The notes: generated by a model not told the origin, from the letters alone. 64,000 nt of DNA from Metapseudomonas resinovorans DSM 21078 (GCF_000423545.1 NZ_AUIE01000001.1:248001-312000), one strand, 5' to 3'. Positions 46,781 to 55,710 are shown, counted from the stretch's first letter. Numbers and translations are program-made.

Positions 46781-46849
46781 CCTGTAGGAGCGACCTTGCT
46801 CGCGAACGGCTGAGAACGAGAGTTTCGCCAGCAAGCTGGCTCCTACAGG
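46781..46849. repeat. Inverted REP pair
   Basis: CCTGTAGGAGCGACCTTGCT and, inverted, AGCAAGCTGGCTCCTACAGG, with about 30 bases between. Typical Pseudomonas REP doublet between the CoA ligase and aruI; likely stabilises the upstream mRNA end or helps terminate it. Confidence 0.88.
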
Positions 46850-46877
46850 CCTTGGCATCGATTCGAGGAGACACTTC

Positions 46878-48488
46878 ATGCAACACCAGAACACCCTCAC
46901 CGGCGGCCAGGCCCTGGTCCGTCTATTGGCCAACTACGGCGTCGATACCGTGTTCGGTATCCCCGGCGTGCACACCCTCGAGTTATACCGCGGCCTGCCC
47001 GGCAGTGGTATCCGTCATGTGTTGACCCGTCACGAGCAGGGTGCCGGATTCATGGCCGATGGCTATGCCCGCGTCAGCGGCAAGCCCGGGGTCTGCTTCA
47101 TCATCACCGGCCCGGGCGTGACCAACGCCGCCACGCCGATTGGCCAGGCCTACGCCGATTCGATCCCGATGCTGGTGATCTCAAGCGTCAACCATACGGC
47201 GAGCCTCGGCAAAGGCTGGGGCTGCCTGCACGAAACCCAGGACCAGCGCGCCATTACCGCGCCCATCACCGCCTTCTCGGCCGTGGCCTTGACGCCCGAG
47301 GACCTGCCAGAGCTGGTGGCCCGTGCCTTCGCCGTATTCGACGGTGAACGTCCACGCCCGGTGCATATCTCGGTTCCGTTGGACGTGCTGGCGGCGCCTA
47401 TCTCGAGGGATTGGAGTAGTGAAGTGGTCCGCCGACCCGGTCATGGGCTGCCCGCTGGCGATGCACTGCAAGCGGCGGCGAACCGACTGGCTACGGCGAA
47501 GCGGCCAATGATCATCGCGGGCGGCGGTGCGTTGGGGGGCGCCGATGCCCTCCAGGCCGTCAGCGAGCGCTTGGCCGCGCCGGTCTTTACCAGCGTTGCC
47601 GGCAAGGGGCTGCTACCGCCCGAGGCACCGTTGAACGCCGGCTCGAGCCTTTGCATGGCGCCGGGGTGGGAAATGATCGCAGAGGCTGATGTGGTACTGG
47701 CGGTGGGCACCGAGATGGCCGACACCGACTTCTGGCGCGAGCGCCTGCCGCTCACCGGCGAGCTGATCCGCGTTGATATCGACCCGCGCAAGTTCAACGA
47801 CTTCTATCCCTGCACGGTCGCGCTCAAGGGCGATGCCCGGCAGACCCTGGAGGCCTTGCTGGTCCACCTGCCGGCGGCGGGCAGGGCAGGGGAGGCGGCC
47901 GTGGCGCGCGTCGACCGGCTGCGCGAGGCAATTCGCAATGGGCACGGACCGCTGCAGGCTATCCACCAGGCGATCCTCGACCGCATTGCTGCTGTGCTTC
48001 CGGCGAATGCCTTCATCAGTACCGACATGACCCAGCTGGCCTACACCGGCAACTATGCCTTCGCCAGCCGGGCGCCGCGCAGCTGGCTGCACCCCACCGG
48101 CTACGGCACCCTCGGCTATGGATTGCCGGCTGGTATCGGCGCCAAGTTCGGCGCGCCGACGCGGCCCGGCCTGGTCCTGGTGGGCGACGGTGGTTTCCTC
48201 TACACCGTCCAGGAACTGGCCACTGCCGTGGAGGAACTGGACAGCCCGCTGGTGGTGCTGTTGTGGAACAACGATGCACTGGGCCAGATCCGTGACGACA
48301 TGCTGGCCCTGGACATCGAGCCGCTGGGCGTACTGCCGCGCAACCCGGATTTCGCCGGACTGGCCCGCGCCTTCGGCTGCGCCGTGCAGCAGCCACAGAG
48401 TCTCGACGAACTGGAACGCGACCTGCGCACAGGCTTCGGCCATCCCGGTATCACCCTGATCGAACTGAAACACGCCTGCGCTCGCTGA
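46878..48488 (+). CDS. aruI: AruI, 2-ketoarginine (5-guanidino-2-oxopentanoate) decarboxylase
   Basis: A 536-residue thiamine-diphosphate enzyme. Catalytic Glu53 is in RHEQGAGFMADGYAR; the diphosphate/Mg motif begins at LVGDGGFLYTVQEL and ends with LLWNND. It decarboxylates 2-ketoarginine to 4-guanidinobutyraldehyde in the arginine transaminase pathway. The identification combines the ThDP-decarboxylase sequence with the adjoining aruH gene 21 bases downstream; other 2-oxoacid decarboxylases would look alike. GAGGAGA lies eight bases before the ATG. Confidence 0.88.
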   Translation: MQHQNTLTGGQALVRLLANYGVDTVFGIPGVHTLELYRGLPGSGIRHVLTRHEQGAGFMADGYARVSGKPGVCFIITGPGVTNAATPIGQAYADSIPMLVISSVNHTASLGKGWGCLHETQDQRAITAPITAFSAVALTPEDLPELVARAFAVFDGERPRPVHISVPLDVLAAPISRDWSSEVVRRPGHGLPAGDALQAAANRLATAKRPMIIAGGGALGGADALQAVSERLAAPVFTSVAGKGLLPPEAPLNAGSSLCMAPGWEMIAEADVVLAVGTEMADTDFWRERLPLTGELIRVDIDPRKFNDFYPCTVALKGDARQTLEALLVHLPAAGRAGEAAVARVDRLREAIRNGHGPLQAIHQAILDRIAAVLPANAFISTDMTQLAYTGNYAFASRAPRSWLHPTGYGTLGYGLPAGIGAKFGAPTRPGLVLVGDGGFLYTVQELATAVEELDSPLVVLLWNNDALGQIRDDMLALDIEPLGVLPRNPDFAGLARAFGCAVQQPQSLDELERDLRTGFGHPGITLIELKHACAR

Positions 48489-48509
48489 GCACGGGCCAAG
48501 GAGCTATCC

Positions 48510-49700
48510 ATGCGCTTTTCCGACCTCACCCAACGTATCGCCGGCGACGGCGCCGCCGCCTGGAACATTCACTACCGTGCCCTGGAGCGCCAGGCCCGGG
48601 GTGACGACATTCTCCTGTTGTCGGTGGGCGACCCCGACTTCGACACACCGCAGCCCATCGTCCAGGCGGCCATCGACAGTCTGCTCAACGGCAACACTCA
48701 CTATTCCGACGTGCGCGGCAAGTTCGCCCTGCGCCAGCGCATCGCCGCCTGGCACAACCAGCGCAGCGGACAAAACGTCGACACCGACCAGGTGGTGGTG
48801 CTGGCCGGTGCCCAGTGCGCGCTGTACTGCGTGGTGCAGTGCCTGCTTAATCCGGGGGACGAAGTCATCGTTGCCGAACCCATGTATGTCACCTACGAAG
48901 CCGTGTTCGGCGCCTGTGGCGCCAAGGTGATCCCGGTGCCGGTGCGCTCGGAGAACGGCTTCCGTATCCAGGCCGAGGATGTGGCCGCCGCCATCACGCC
49001 GCGTACCCGCGCTCTGGCCTTGAACAGCCCGCACAATCCTTCCGGCGCCAGCCTGCCGCGCACCACCTGGGAAGCCCTGGCCGAACTCTGCATCGCTCAC
49101 GACCTGTGGATGATTTCCGACGAGGTCTACAGCGAGCTGCTGTTCGAAGGCGAGCACATCAGCCCGGCCAGCCTGCCGGGCATGGCCGAGCGTACGGCGA
49201 CCATCAACAGCCTCTCCAAGTCCCACGCCATGACCGGTTGGCGCGTGGGCTGGGTGGTGGGATCAGAGGCGTTGGCCGGGCACCTGGAAAACCTTGCCCT
49301 GTGCATGCTCTACGGTTCGCCGGACTTCGTGCAGGACGCTGCCTGCATTGCCCTGGAAGCTCGCTTGCCGGAGCTGGGCGCCATGCGTGAGGCCTATCGC
49401 CAGCGCCGTGACCTGGTGTGCGCCAGCCTGGAAGGCTGCCCCGGCCTGCGCGCGCTGAAGCCGGACGGTGGCATGTTCGTGATGGTGGATATCCGCCCGA
49501 CCGGGTTGTCTGCGCAAGACTTCGCCGACCGGCTGCTGGACAACCATGGGGTTTCGGTACTGGCAGGCGAGGCCTTTGGGCCGAGCGCGGCCGGGCACAT
49601 CCGCCTGGGGCTGGTGCTGGGCAGTGAGCCGCTGCAAGAGGCCTGCCGACGCATTGCCCGTTGTGCGGCCGAATTGATTGGTCAACTGGAAATCGCGTGA
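48510..49700 (+). CDS. aruH: AruH, arginine:pyruvate transaminase
   Basis: A 396-residue class I PLP aminotransferase. The Schiff-base lysine is about residue 237 in NSLSKSHAMTGWRVGW; NSPHNPSGA near 171 and SDEVYSEL near 204 contact the cofactor. It converts L-arginine and pyruvate to 2-ketoarginine and alanine. Pairing with aruI and the aruRS regulators supports this over a generic aspartate aminotransferase. Confidence 0.9.
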   Translation: MRFSDLTQRIAGDGAAAWNIHYRALERQARGDDILLLSVGDPDFDTPQPIVQAAIDSLLNGNTHYSDVRGKFALRQRIAAWHNQRSGQNVDTDQVVVLAGAQCALYCVVQCLLNPGDEVIVAEPMYVTYEAVFGACGAKVIPVPVRSENGFRIQAEDVAAAITPRTRALALNSPHNPSGASLPRTTWEALAELCIAHDLWMISDEVYSELLFEGEHISPASLPGMAERTATINSLSKSHAMTGWRVGWVVGSEALAGHLENLALCMLYGSPDFVQDAACIALEARLPELGAMREAYRQRRDLVCASLEGCPGLRALKPDGGMFVMVDIRPTGLSAQDFADRLLDNHGVSVLAGEAFGPSAAGHIRLGLVLGSEPLQEACRRIARCAAELIGQLEIA

Positions 49701-49789
49701 ATGAAGGTTTGCGTTGCGCGGCGAATCCCTGATTGTTGGGCTTCGCTACGCTCTGCGCCAACCTACGGACCGTCCCATAAGGAACACCC

Positions 49790-50461
49790 ATGAAGATCCT
49801 GATCGTCCACGCCCACCCCGAGTCGCAGTCCTTCTGCAGTGCCTTGCGCGACCTGGCCGTGGAAACCCTGCAAGGGCAGGGACACGAAGTCCGGCAATCC
49901 GACCTCCACGCCCTGGAATGGAACCCGGTAGCCAGTGCCGCCGATTTCAGCGAGCGGCAAAACCCTGATTACCTGGTCTATGCCCTGGAACAGCGCGAAG
50001 GCGTGAAGGCCGGCAATATTGCGCCGGATATCCAGCGCGAGCTGGAGAAGTTGCTCTGGGCCGACCTGCTGATCCTCAACTTTCCGCTCTACTGGTTCTC
50101 CACTCCAGCCATCCTCAAGGGCTGGATCGACCGGGTGCTGGTATCCGGCGTCTGCTACGGCGGCAAGCGCTTCTACGACCAGGGCGGCCTGGCCGGCAAG
50201 AAGGCACTGGTGACCCTGACCCTGGGCGGCCGCGAGCACATGTTCGGCGAGGGGGCCATCCATGGTCCGCTGGAAGACATGCTGCGTCCCCTGCTGCGCG
50301 GCACCCTGGCGTATGTCGGCCTGGACGTCCTGCCACCCTTCGTGGCCTGGCACGTGCCCTATATCAGCAACGATGCCCGCCAGGGCTTGCTGCGCGCCTA
50401 TCAGGACCGGTTGCAGGGGCTGGAACAGGACCTGCCACTTCAGTTTCCGCGGTTGGACTAG
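49790..50461 (+). CDS. NAD(P)H-dependent quinone oxidoreductase (flavodoxin-like)
   Basis: A 223-residue flavoprotein of the NQO1/MdaB/KefF type. HAHPESQSFCSAL near the start binds the FMN or FAD phosphate, LILNFPLYWFSTPAILKGWIDRVL (near residue 87) is the family hallmark, and TLGGREHMFGEGAIHG follows. It reduces quinones by two electrons. A homologue stands at the same place next to aruH in P. aeruginosa. It lies 89 bases after aruH and ends in a strong terminator. Confidence 0.87.
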   Translation: MKILIVHAHPESQSFCSALRDLAVETLQGQGHEVRQSDLHALEWNPVASAADFSERQNPDYLVYALEQREGVKAGNIAPDIQRELEKLLWADLLILNFPLYWFSTPAILKGWIDRVLVSGVCYGGKRFYDQGGLAGKKALVTLTLGGREHMFGEGAIHGPLEDMLRPLLRGTLAYVGLDVLPPFVAWHVPYISNDARQGLLRAYQDRLQGLEQDLPLQFPRLD

Positions 50462-50510
50462 TTCGACGACAGGTTGTATCCACTGGCTCGTTGAGAGCAC
50501 TGAGAGCACC

Positions 50511-50539
50511 AAGGCCGCCCGAGGGCGGCCTTCTTTTTT
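50511..50539 (+). terminator. Intrinsic terminator ending the aru locus
   Basis: AAGGCCGCCC (50511-50520) and GGGCGGCCTT (50523-50532) form a ten-base stem, followed by CTTTTTT. Confidence 0.92.
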
Positions 50540-50556
50540 CTCCGCTGAGCTCTTTT

Positions 50557-50622
50557 TGTAGGAGCGAGCTCTGCTCGCGAAAGTCCCGGGCGCGATCATT
50601 CGCGAGCAAGCTCGCTCCTACC
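50557..50622. repeat. Inverted REP pair
   Basis: TGTAGGAGCGAGCTCTGCTC and its inverted partner GAGCAAGCTCGCTCCTACC enclose about 25 bases. A canonical Pseudomonas REP doublet between the aru terminator and the flgB control region. Confidence 0.9.
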
Positions 50623-50650
50623 TGTTTTATCGCCGGATGCCCCCGGCAAA

Positions 50651-50720
50651 GCGGCAACCAGCGGCAAGTTGCCCTTGCCGCTTTGCCGCCCGTCCAGCGT
50701 CCATTGCCGCTTTTTGCCGC
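50651..50720. promoter_or_regulatory. GCGGCAA repeat cluster upstream of flgB, candidate FleR activator site
   Basis: The heptamer GCGGCAA occurs twice forward (50651, 50661) and four times inverted as TTGCCGC (50675, 50683, 50704, 50714). The pair at 50661-50681 makes GCGGCAA-N7-TTGCCGC. The cluster lies about 45-110 bases upstream of the sigma-54 promoter, where an NtrC-type activator binds. The same inverted repeat precedes flgF. FleR is the natural candidate. Confidence 0.55.
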
Positions 50721-50762
50721 TCAAAATTTTCATAAGATATTGAAAATAAAGGAAAAACATAT

Positions 50763-50779
50763 TTGGCACGGCCTTTGCT
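50763..50779 (+). promoter_or_regulatory. Sigma-54 promoter of flgBCDE
   Basis: TTGGCAC (50763-50769), five bases, then TTGCT (50775-50779); GG and GC are ten bases apart as sigma-54 requires. Followed by a leader of about 40 bases to flgB. Confidence 0.92.
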
Positions 50780-50826
50780 GAATGTCAGGCAAGCAACCCA
50801 GATTGCCACTGGCAAAGGTTCCGGAC

Positions 50827-51234
50827 ATGAGCATCAGTTTCGAAAAGGCCCTCGGCATCCATCAGCAAGCCCTCAGCTTCCGCGCTCAGCGTGGCGAGGT
50901 GCTGGCCAACAACATCGCCAACGCCGATACCCCGAACTACAAGGCTCGTGACCTCGACTTCGCCAGCGTGTTGGCCCAGCAGTCCGAGAAGGCTGTCCAG
51001 GGCGGCTTCCAGGCCGCCCGGACCAACGAACGGCATATCGCCGCCGAAGGCTTCGATCTGGCGGATGCCTCGCTGAAGTACCGCATCCCGTTCCAGGCCG
51101 CCGTCGACCAGAACACCGTCGACGCCCAGCTCGAGCAATCGAACTACACCGAGAACGCCATGCAGTTCCAGGCCAGCTTCACCCTACTCAACAGCAAATT
51201 CAAAGGGCTGATCGGCGCCCTGCGCGGCGAATAA
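50827..51234 (+). CDS. flgB: FlgB, proximal rod protein
   Basis: A 135-residue exported axial protein. RGEVLANNIANADTPNYKARD near residue 23 is the rod/hook N-terminal motif. It forms part of the proximal rod and is exported through the flagellar type III apparatus without a cleaved signal. ATG 50827 has AAAGG upstream. First gene of the sigma-54 operon flgBCDE. Confidence 0.95.
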   Translation: MSISFEKALGIHQQALSFRAQRGEVLANNIANADTPNYKARDLDFASVLAQQSEKAVQGGFQAARTNERHIAAEGFDLADASLKYRIPFQAAVDQNTVDAQLEQSNYTENAMQFQASFTLLNSKFKGLIGALRGE

Positions 51235-51248
51235 CGGAGAGCCAAGCC

Positions 51249-51695
51249 ATGTCCCTGTCCAGCATTTTCAACATCGCCGGCACCGGCATGAGTGCGCAGA
51301 ACACTCGGCTGAACACCATCTCCAGCAACATTGCCAACGCCGAGACCGTTTCCTCCAGCCTCGACCAGACCTACCGCGCCCGTCATCCGGTGTTCGCCAC
51401 CATGTTCCAGGACAGCCTGGGCGGTGGTGACCGCGGCTCGCTGTTCGCCGACCAGGACCAGTCCGGCGCCGGCGTGCAAGTCCTCGGTGTAGTCGAAGAC
51501 CAGAGCACCCTGACGCCGCGCTACGAGCCCAACCACCCGGCGGCCAATGCGGAAGGTTACGTCTACTACCCGAACGTGAACGTGGTCGAAGAAATGGCCG
51601 ACATGATTTCCGCCAGCCGGTCGTTCCAGACCAACGTGGAAATGATGAACACCGCCAAACAGATGATGCAGAAAGTGCTGACCCTGGGTCAGTAA
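51249..51695 (+). CDS. flgC: FlgC, proximal rod protein
   Basis: A 148-residue axial protein, of normal family length. NTISSNIANAETVSSSLDQTYRAR near residue 20 is the shared axial motif, and the C-terminal helix (VNVVEEMADMISASRSFQTNVEMMNTAKQMM in pieces) completes the coiled-coil D0 domain. It stacks with FlgB and FlgF in the rod. Fourteen bases from flgB. Confidence 0.96.
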   Translation: MSLSSIFNIAGTGMSAQNTRLNTISSNIANAETVSSSLDQTYRARHPVFATMFQDSLGGGDRGSLFADQDQSGAGVQVLGVVEDQSTLTPRYEPNHPAANAEGYVYYPNVNVVEEMADMISASRSFQTNVEMMNTAKQMMQKVLTLGQ

Positions 51696-51711
51696 CAGGG
51701 AGCGAACCCGC

Positions 51712-52395
51712 ATGAGTGTCAGCAACGTATCGTCCACCGATGGCCAGTCCTTTCTCGATCAATACGCCATCAAGAACGAAACCAAGACCAGCAACGATCT
51801 TGGCAAGAACGAATTCCTTGAGCTGCTGGTCGCCCAGTTGAACAACCAGGACCCGCTGGCGCCCCAGGAGAACGGTGAGTTCATTGCGCAGCTGGCGCAG
51901 TTCAGCCAGGTAGAGGGCATCGAGAAACTGAACACCAGCATGGGCTCGCTGCTCTCTGGCTATCAGTCATCCCAGGCCCTGCAGGCCTCGTCCCTGGTGG
52001 GACGCAAGGTGATCGTACCGTCCGAGAAGGCCGTGGTGGACACCGCCGAAACCTTCAAGGCCAGCGCCAACCTGCCCATTTCCAGCAGTAACGTCTGGGT
52101 CAACGTCTATGACACCGCCGGCACCCTGGTGAATCGCATCAACCTGGGCGAGCAGCCTGCCGGCAGCGTCAGCTTCATGTGGGACGGCAAGGACTCCAGC
52201 GGCAAGGTCATGCCGCCCGGTACCTACAAGTTCGAAGCGCAGGCTCAGTACGGCGGCGAAACCAAGGCCCTCTACACCATGCTGCCGGCCAACGTCGACA
52301 GCGTCACCCTGTCGCAGAACGGCGGCGAGCTGATGCTCAACCTCGCCGGCATCGGCAGCGTCGGCTTGTCCAAGGTCCAGGTCATCGGTCAATAA
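51712..52395 (+). CDS. flgD: FlgD, hook cap / assembly scaffold
   Basis: A 227-residue protein. LGKNEFLELLVAQLNNQDPLAPQENGEFIAQLAQFSQVE (residues about 26-64) is the FlgD signature; an Ig-like FlgD domain (VNVYDTAGTLVNRINL, FMWDGKDSSGKVMPPGTYKF) follows. It caps the growing hook and guides FlgE folding, and is replaced by FlgK on completion. Confidence 0.95.
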   Translation: MSVSNVSSTDGQSFLDQYAIKNETKTSNDLGKNEFLELLVAQLNNQDPLAPQENGEFIAQLAQFSQVEGIEKLNTSMGSLLSGYQSSQALQASSLVGRKVIVPSEKAVVDTAETFKASANLPISSSNVWVNVYDTAGTLVNRINLGEQPAGSVSFMWDGKDSSGKVMPPGTYKFEAQAQYGGETKALYTMLPANVDSVTLSQNGGELMLNLAGIGSVGLSKVQVIGQ

Positions 52396-52440
52396 CTTCC
52401 CGGTTCAGAGCGCCGGGAAGCACCGGCAAAGGAGATAGAA

Positions 52441-53778
52441 ATGGCGTTCAACATCGGTCTCAGCGGCCTGCGGGCGGCGACCAGCGACCTCAACGTCACC
52501 GGCAACAACATTGCCAACGCGGGCACTGCAGGTTTCAAGCAGTCCCGCGCGGAGTTCGCCGACGTCTACGCTGCCTCGGTGCTCGGCACCGGCAAGAACG
52601 CCCAAGGTAGCGGTGTGGCCCTTGGCGATGTGTCCCAGCTGTTCAACCAGGGCAACATCAACTACACCCAGAACGCGCTGGACCTGGCCATCAACGGCAA
52701 CGGCTTCTTCCAGACCAGCAACAACGGCGAGATCAGCTACACCCGTGCCGGCTATTTCGGCACCGACCGCAACGGCTACATCGTCAACAACTTCGGCTAC
52801 CGCCTGCAGGGTTACGGTATCGACGGTAACGGCAATGTGCAGAACGGCGTGGTCAGCGACCTGCAGATCCAGACCGGGAACCAGGCCCCCAAGGCCACTA
52901 CCGAGATCCAGCAGAAGTTCAACCTGAACTCCACCACCAAGGCGCCGACCAATACCCCGTTCGACCCGAGCGACCCGACGACCTACACCTCGTCCACCTC
53001 GGTCAACATCTATGACTCCCAGGGCAATGCCCACGTCATGACCCAGTACTTCATCAACAACTCCGATCCGTCGGCCACCCCGCCGGTGACCAACGACTGG
53101 ACCATGGCCGTGCTCGTGGATGGCCGGAATCCGTCCGACCCCACCAGCACCGATCCCCACACCACCAACCTGCAGTTCAATGCCGACGGTAGCCTGAACA
53201 CGGCCGGCATGGCCGCGGGCGGCGAGCTGAACTACGACCCGGCCACCGGCCTGATGAACCTCGACGACTGGGTGCCCGCGGTTTCCGATGGCGGTACCCC
53301 GGCCACCTGGTCGGCCAACGGCGCCACTGCCAACGCCGGTGGCATCAGCGTCGACATCCGCGGCTCCACCCAGTACTCCAGCGCCTTTGCGGTGAACAGC
53401 ATCAGCCAGGATGGCTACACCACCGGCCAGCTGGCCGGTCTGGAAATCGACGACACCGGCGTGATCTTCGCCCGTTACACCAACGGCCAGTCCAAGGTGC
53501 AGGGCCAGGTGATCCTCGCCAACTTCGCCAACGTCCAGGGGCTCAGCCCTGTAGGCAAGACCGGCTGGGTACAGTCCTTCGAGTCCGGTGAGCCGGTGGT
53601 CGGCACCCCGCGCTCCGGCACACTGGGTGCCCTGCAGGCCGGCGCCCTGGAAGACTCCAACGTCGAGCTGTCGGATCAGTTGGTGAACCTGATCGTGGCC
53701 CAGCGCAACTACCAGGCCAATGCCAAGACCATCCAGACCGAGGACGCCGTGACCCAGACCATCATCAACCTGCGTTGA
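52441..53778 (+). CDS. flgE: FlgE, hook protein
   Basis: A 445-residue axial protein. It has the N-terminal motif TGNNIANAGTAGFKQSRAEF, the hook segment INGNGFFQTSNNGEISYTRAG, and the C-terminal D0 helix (DQLVNLIVAQRNYQANAKTIQT). The centre is Thr/Pro/Asp-rich, the variable outer domain. It polymerises into the universal joint. Last gene of flgBCDE; a large hairpin and then a terminator follow. Confidence 0.95.
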   Translation: MAFNIGLSGLRAATSDLNVTGNNIANAGTAGFKQSRAEFADVYAASVLGTGKNAQGSGVALGDVSQLFNQGNINYTQNALDLAINGNGFFQTSNNGEISYTRAGYFGTDRNGYIVNNFGYRLQGYGIDGNGNVQNGVVSDLQIQTGNQAPKATTEIQQKFNLNSTTKAPTNTPFDPSDPTTYTSSTSVNIYDSQGNAHVMTQYFINNSDPSATPPVTNDWTMAVLVDGRNPSDPTSTDPHTTNLQFNADGSLNTAGMAAGGELNYDPATGLMNLDDWVPAVSDGGTPATWSANGATANAGGISVDIRGSTQYSSAFAVNSISQDGYTTGQLAGLEIDDTGVIFARYTNGQSKVQGQVILANFANVQGLSPVGKTGWVQSFESGEPVVGTPRSGTLGALQAGALEDSNVELSDQLVNLIVAQRNYQANAKTIQTEDAVTQTIINLR

Positions 53779-53809
53779 TGAGCGGCTGCGCGTCGGCCAT
53801 GCGTCGTTG

Positions 53810-53867
53810 AAAGTGATCCGAGGAATGCTCATTTACAGTCGTAAACTCCGCTTCCTCGGACCACTTT
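53810..53867. repeat. Large imperfect hairpin after flgE
   Basis: Arms of 27 bases (AAAGTGATCCGAGGAA...GTTTAC-type, left 53810-53836, right 53841-53867) pair with about seven mismatches around AGTC. The inner part ATTTAC-AGTC-GTAAAC resembles a palindromic repeat that occurs between Pseudomonas genes. It could stabilise the flgBCDE mRNA. Confidence 0.65.
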
Positions 53868-53926
53868 CGCCTAGCCTGGCTCTAGCTCGCGCGCTCATCC
53901 GTACTATGGAGTCCTATGGATTCCGG

Positions 53927-53968
53927 GCGGCAAATCCCCTTGCCGCTGGCGGCAGCCCTTCGCCGCCA
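53927..53968. promoter_or_regulatory. GCGGCAA inverted repeats upstream of flgF, candidate FleR site
   Basis: GCGGCAA-N6-TTGCCGC (53927-53946) is followed by TGGCGGC...CGCCGCCA (53947-53968). Located about 85-125 bases before the flgF sigma-54 promoter. The same heptamer is clustered in front of flgB and I did not notice it in front of the other genes. Confidence 0.55.
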
Positions 53969-53978
53969 GCGCTTTGAC

Positions 53979-54003
53979 AAGGCCCTGCAAAGGGCCTTTT
54001 TCT
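53979..54003 (+). terminator. Intrinsic terminator between flgE and flgF
   Basis: AAGGCCCT (53979-53986) and AGGGCCTT (53991-53998) around GCAA, then TTTC with further T-rich sequence. It ends the flgBCDE transcript; the candidate activator site for flgF lies just before it. Confidence 0.85.
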
Positions 54004-54051
54004 TTTCTGAAAAATCCTTTTATTTCAGTATCTTGGGAATGATATTCGAGT

Positions 54052-54068
54052 TTGGCATGGCGCTTGCT
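54052..54068 (+). promoter_or_regulatory. Sigma-54 promoter of flgFGHIJKL
   Basis: TTGGCAT (54052-54058), five bases, TTGCT (54064-54068). Nearly identical to the flgB promoter and with the same spacing. Confidence 0.92.
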
Positions 54069-54117
54069 GGATAGCCTGCAAAGAGCCAAGGGCGGCAACG
54101 CCCACTCGGAGAGATTC

Positions 54118-54861
54118 ATGGACAAGATGCTTTACGTCGCGATGAGCGGAGCCAGCCAGAACAGCCTGGCCCAGCGTGCTCATGCCAATAACCTGGCGAA
54201 CATCTCCACCACCGGTTTCCGTCGCGACTTCGAACAGGCGCGCTCCATGCCGGTGTTTGGTGACAGCTTTCCGTCGCGGGTCTATGCCATGACCGAGCGC
54301 CCGGGTACCGACTTCACCCCGGGTGCCTTGCAGGAAACCGGTCGTGACCTGGATGTGGCCATCGAAGGAGAGGGCTGGATCGCGGTCCAGTCCCCGGACG
54401 GCAGCGAAGCCTACGTGCGTACCGCCAGCCTGCAGATCGATGCCCTCGGCCAACTGCGCACCGGCAATGGTTTGCCGGTCATGGGCAATGCCGGTCCCAT
54501 TGCCATTCCGCCGGAGCAGAAAGTCGAGATCGGCCAGGACGGCACCATCAGCATCCGCGCCCTGGGCGAGAGTCCCAACGTGGTGGCGGAGGTGGACCGC
54601 ATCAAGCTGGTCAATCCCGATCCCAAGCAGCTGGAGAAAGGCAGCGACGGCATGATCCGGGTCAAGGACCCGCAGCAGTTGGTGCAGGCGGATGCCAATG
54701 TGCAGGTGACCTCCGGCTTCCTCGAAGCCAGCAACGTCAATGCCGTGGAAGAGATGACGGCGATCCTCTCGCTGTCCCGCCAGTTCGAGCTTTCCGTGAA
54801 GATGATGCGTACCGCCGAGGAGAATGCCTCGGCGATGGCGCGGGTCTTGCAGTTCAGCTAA
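54118..54861 (+). CDS. flgF: FlgF, proximal rod protein
   Basis: A 247-residue axial protein: MLYVAMSGASQNSLAQRAHANNLANISTTGFRRDF at the start and VTSGFLEASNVNAVEEM with a D0 helix at the end. Centre segment DVAIEGEGWIAVQSPDGSEAYVRTASL is typical of rod proteins. It is the first gene of the second sigma-54 operon. ATG 54118 has GGAGA five bases before it; a longer frame starts inside the promoter and is impossible. Confidence 0.95.
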   Translation: MDKMLYVAMSGASQNSLAQRAHANNLANISTTGFRRDFEQARSMPVFGDSFPSRVYAMTERPGTDFTPGALQETGRDLDVAIEGEGWIAVQSPDGSEAYVRTASLQIDALGQLRTGNGLPVMGNAGPIAIPPEQKVEIGQDGTISIRALGESPNVVAEVDRIKLVNPDPKQLEKGSDGMIRVKDPQQLVQADANVQVTSGFLEASNVNAVEEMTAILSLSRQFELSVKMMRTAEENASAMARVLQFS

Positions 54862-54906
54862 TCACCAGTACGCGGCGCCATGATTCCGGCGCCCGAGGAG
54901 AGATAG

Positions 54907-55692
54907 ATGCTTCCGGCACTCTGGGTCAGCAAGACCGGCCTGTCCGCCCAGGACATGAACATGACCACCATTTCCAACAACCTGGCGAACGTGTCGACCA
55001 CGGGGTTCAAACGCGACCGCGCCGAGTTCGAGGACCTGCTGTACCAGATCCGTCGCCAGCCGGGCGGCCAGACCAGCCAGGACAGCGAGCTGCCTACCGG
55101 TCTGCAACTGGGTACGGGTGTGCGCATCGCCGGCACCCAGAAGATCTTCACCCAGGGCAGCCTGCAAACCACCGAACAACCCCTGGACATGGCGGTCAAC
55201 GGGCGCGGCTTCTTTCAGATCCTGATGCCGGACGGCACCGTCGGCTACACCCGCGACGGCAGCTTCCACCTGAACTCCGACGGCCAACTGGTCACCTCCC
55301 AGGGGTTTGCCCTGGAGCCGGCCATCGTGCTCCCCACCGATGTGCAGACCTTCACCGTGGGTGAGGACGGCACCGTTTCCGTCACCACCGCCGGCAACCC
55401 TGCCGCCCAGGTGATCGGCAACATCCAGACCGCCGACTTCGTCAATCCGGCCGGCCTCCAGGCCATCGGCAACAACCTGTTCCTGGAGACCGCTTCCAGC
55501 GGCGCGCCGCAGGTCGGCACTCCGGGCCTCACCGGTCTCGGGACCGTGCAGCAGAACACCCTGGAAAACTCCAACGTCAGCGTGGTCGAGGAGCTGGTGA
55601 ACATGATCACCACCCAGCGCGCCTACGAGATGAACTCCAAGGTCATCTCCACCGCTGACCAGATGCTCGCTTTCGTCACGCAGAACCTGTAA
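54907..55692 (+). CDS. flgG: FlgG, distal rod protein
   Basis: A 261-residue axial protein, the standard length. LWVSKTGLSAQDMNMTTISNNLANVSTTGFKRDRAEF and DLLYQIRRQPGG near residue 42 are FlgG-specific; the C-terminal helix contains ELVNMITTQRAYEMNSKVIST. It forms the distal rod through the P and L rings, which are encoded by the next two genes. Confidence 0.96.
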   Translation: MLPALWVSKTGLSAQDMNMTTISNNLANVSTTGFKRDRAEFEDLLYQIRRQPGGQTSQDSELPTGLQLGTGVRIAGTQKIFTQGSLQTTEQPLDMAVNGRGFFQILMPDGTVGYTRDGSFHLNSDGQLVTSQGFALEPAIVLPTDVQTFTVGEDGTVSVTTAGNPAAQVIGNIQTADFVNPAGLQAIGNNLFLETASSGAPQVGTPGLTGLGTVQQNTLENSNVSVVEELVNMITTQRAYEMNSKVISTADQMLAFVTQNL

Positions 55693-55710
55693 CGCCTTGA
55701 GGTAGTCGCC

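Noticed and set aside
46781-50622. REP doublets considered as small RNA genes.
   Set aside because: They match the ordinary Pseudomonas REP inverted-pair form and have no promoter or T-run of their own.
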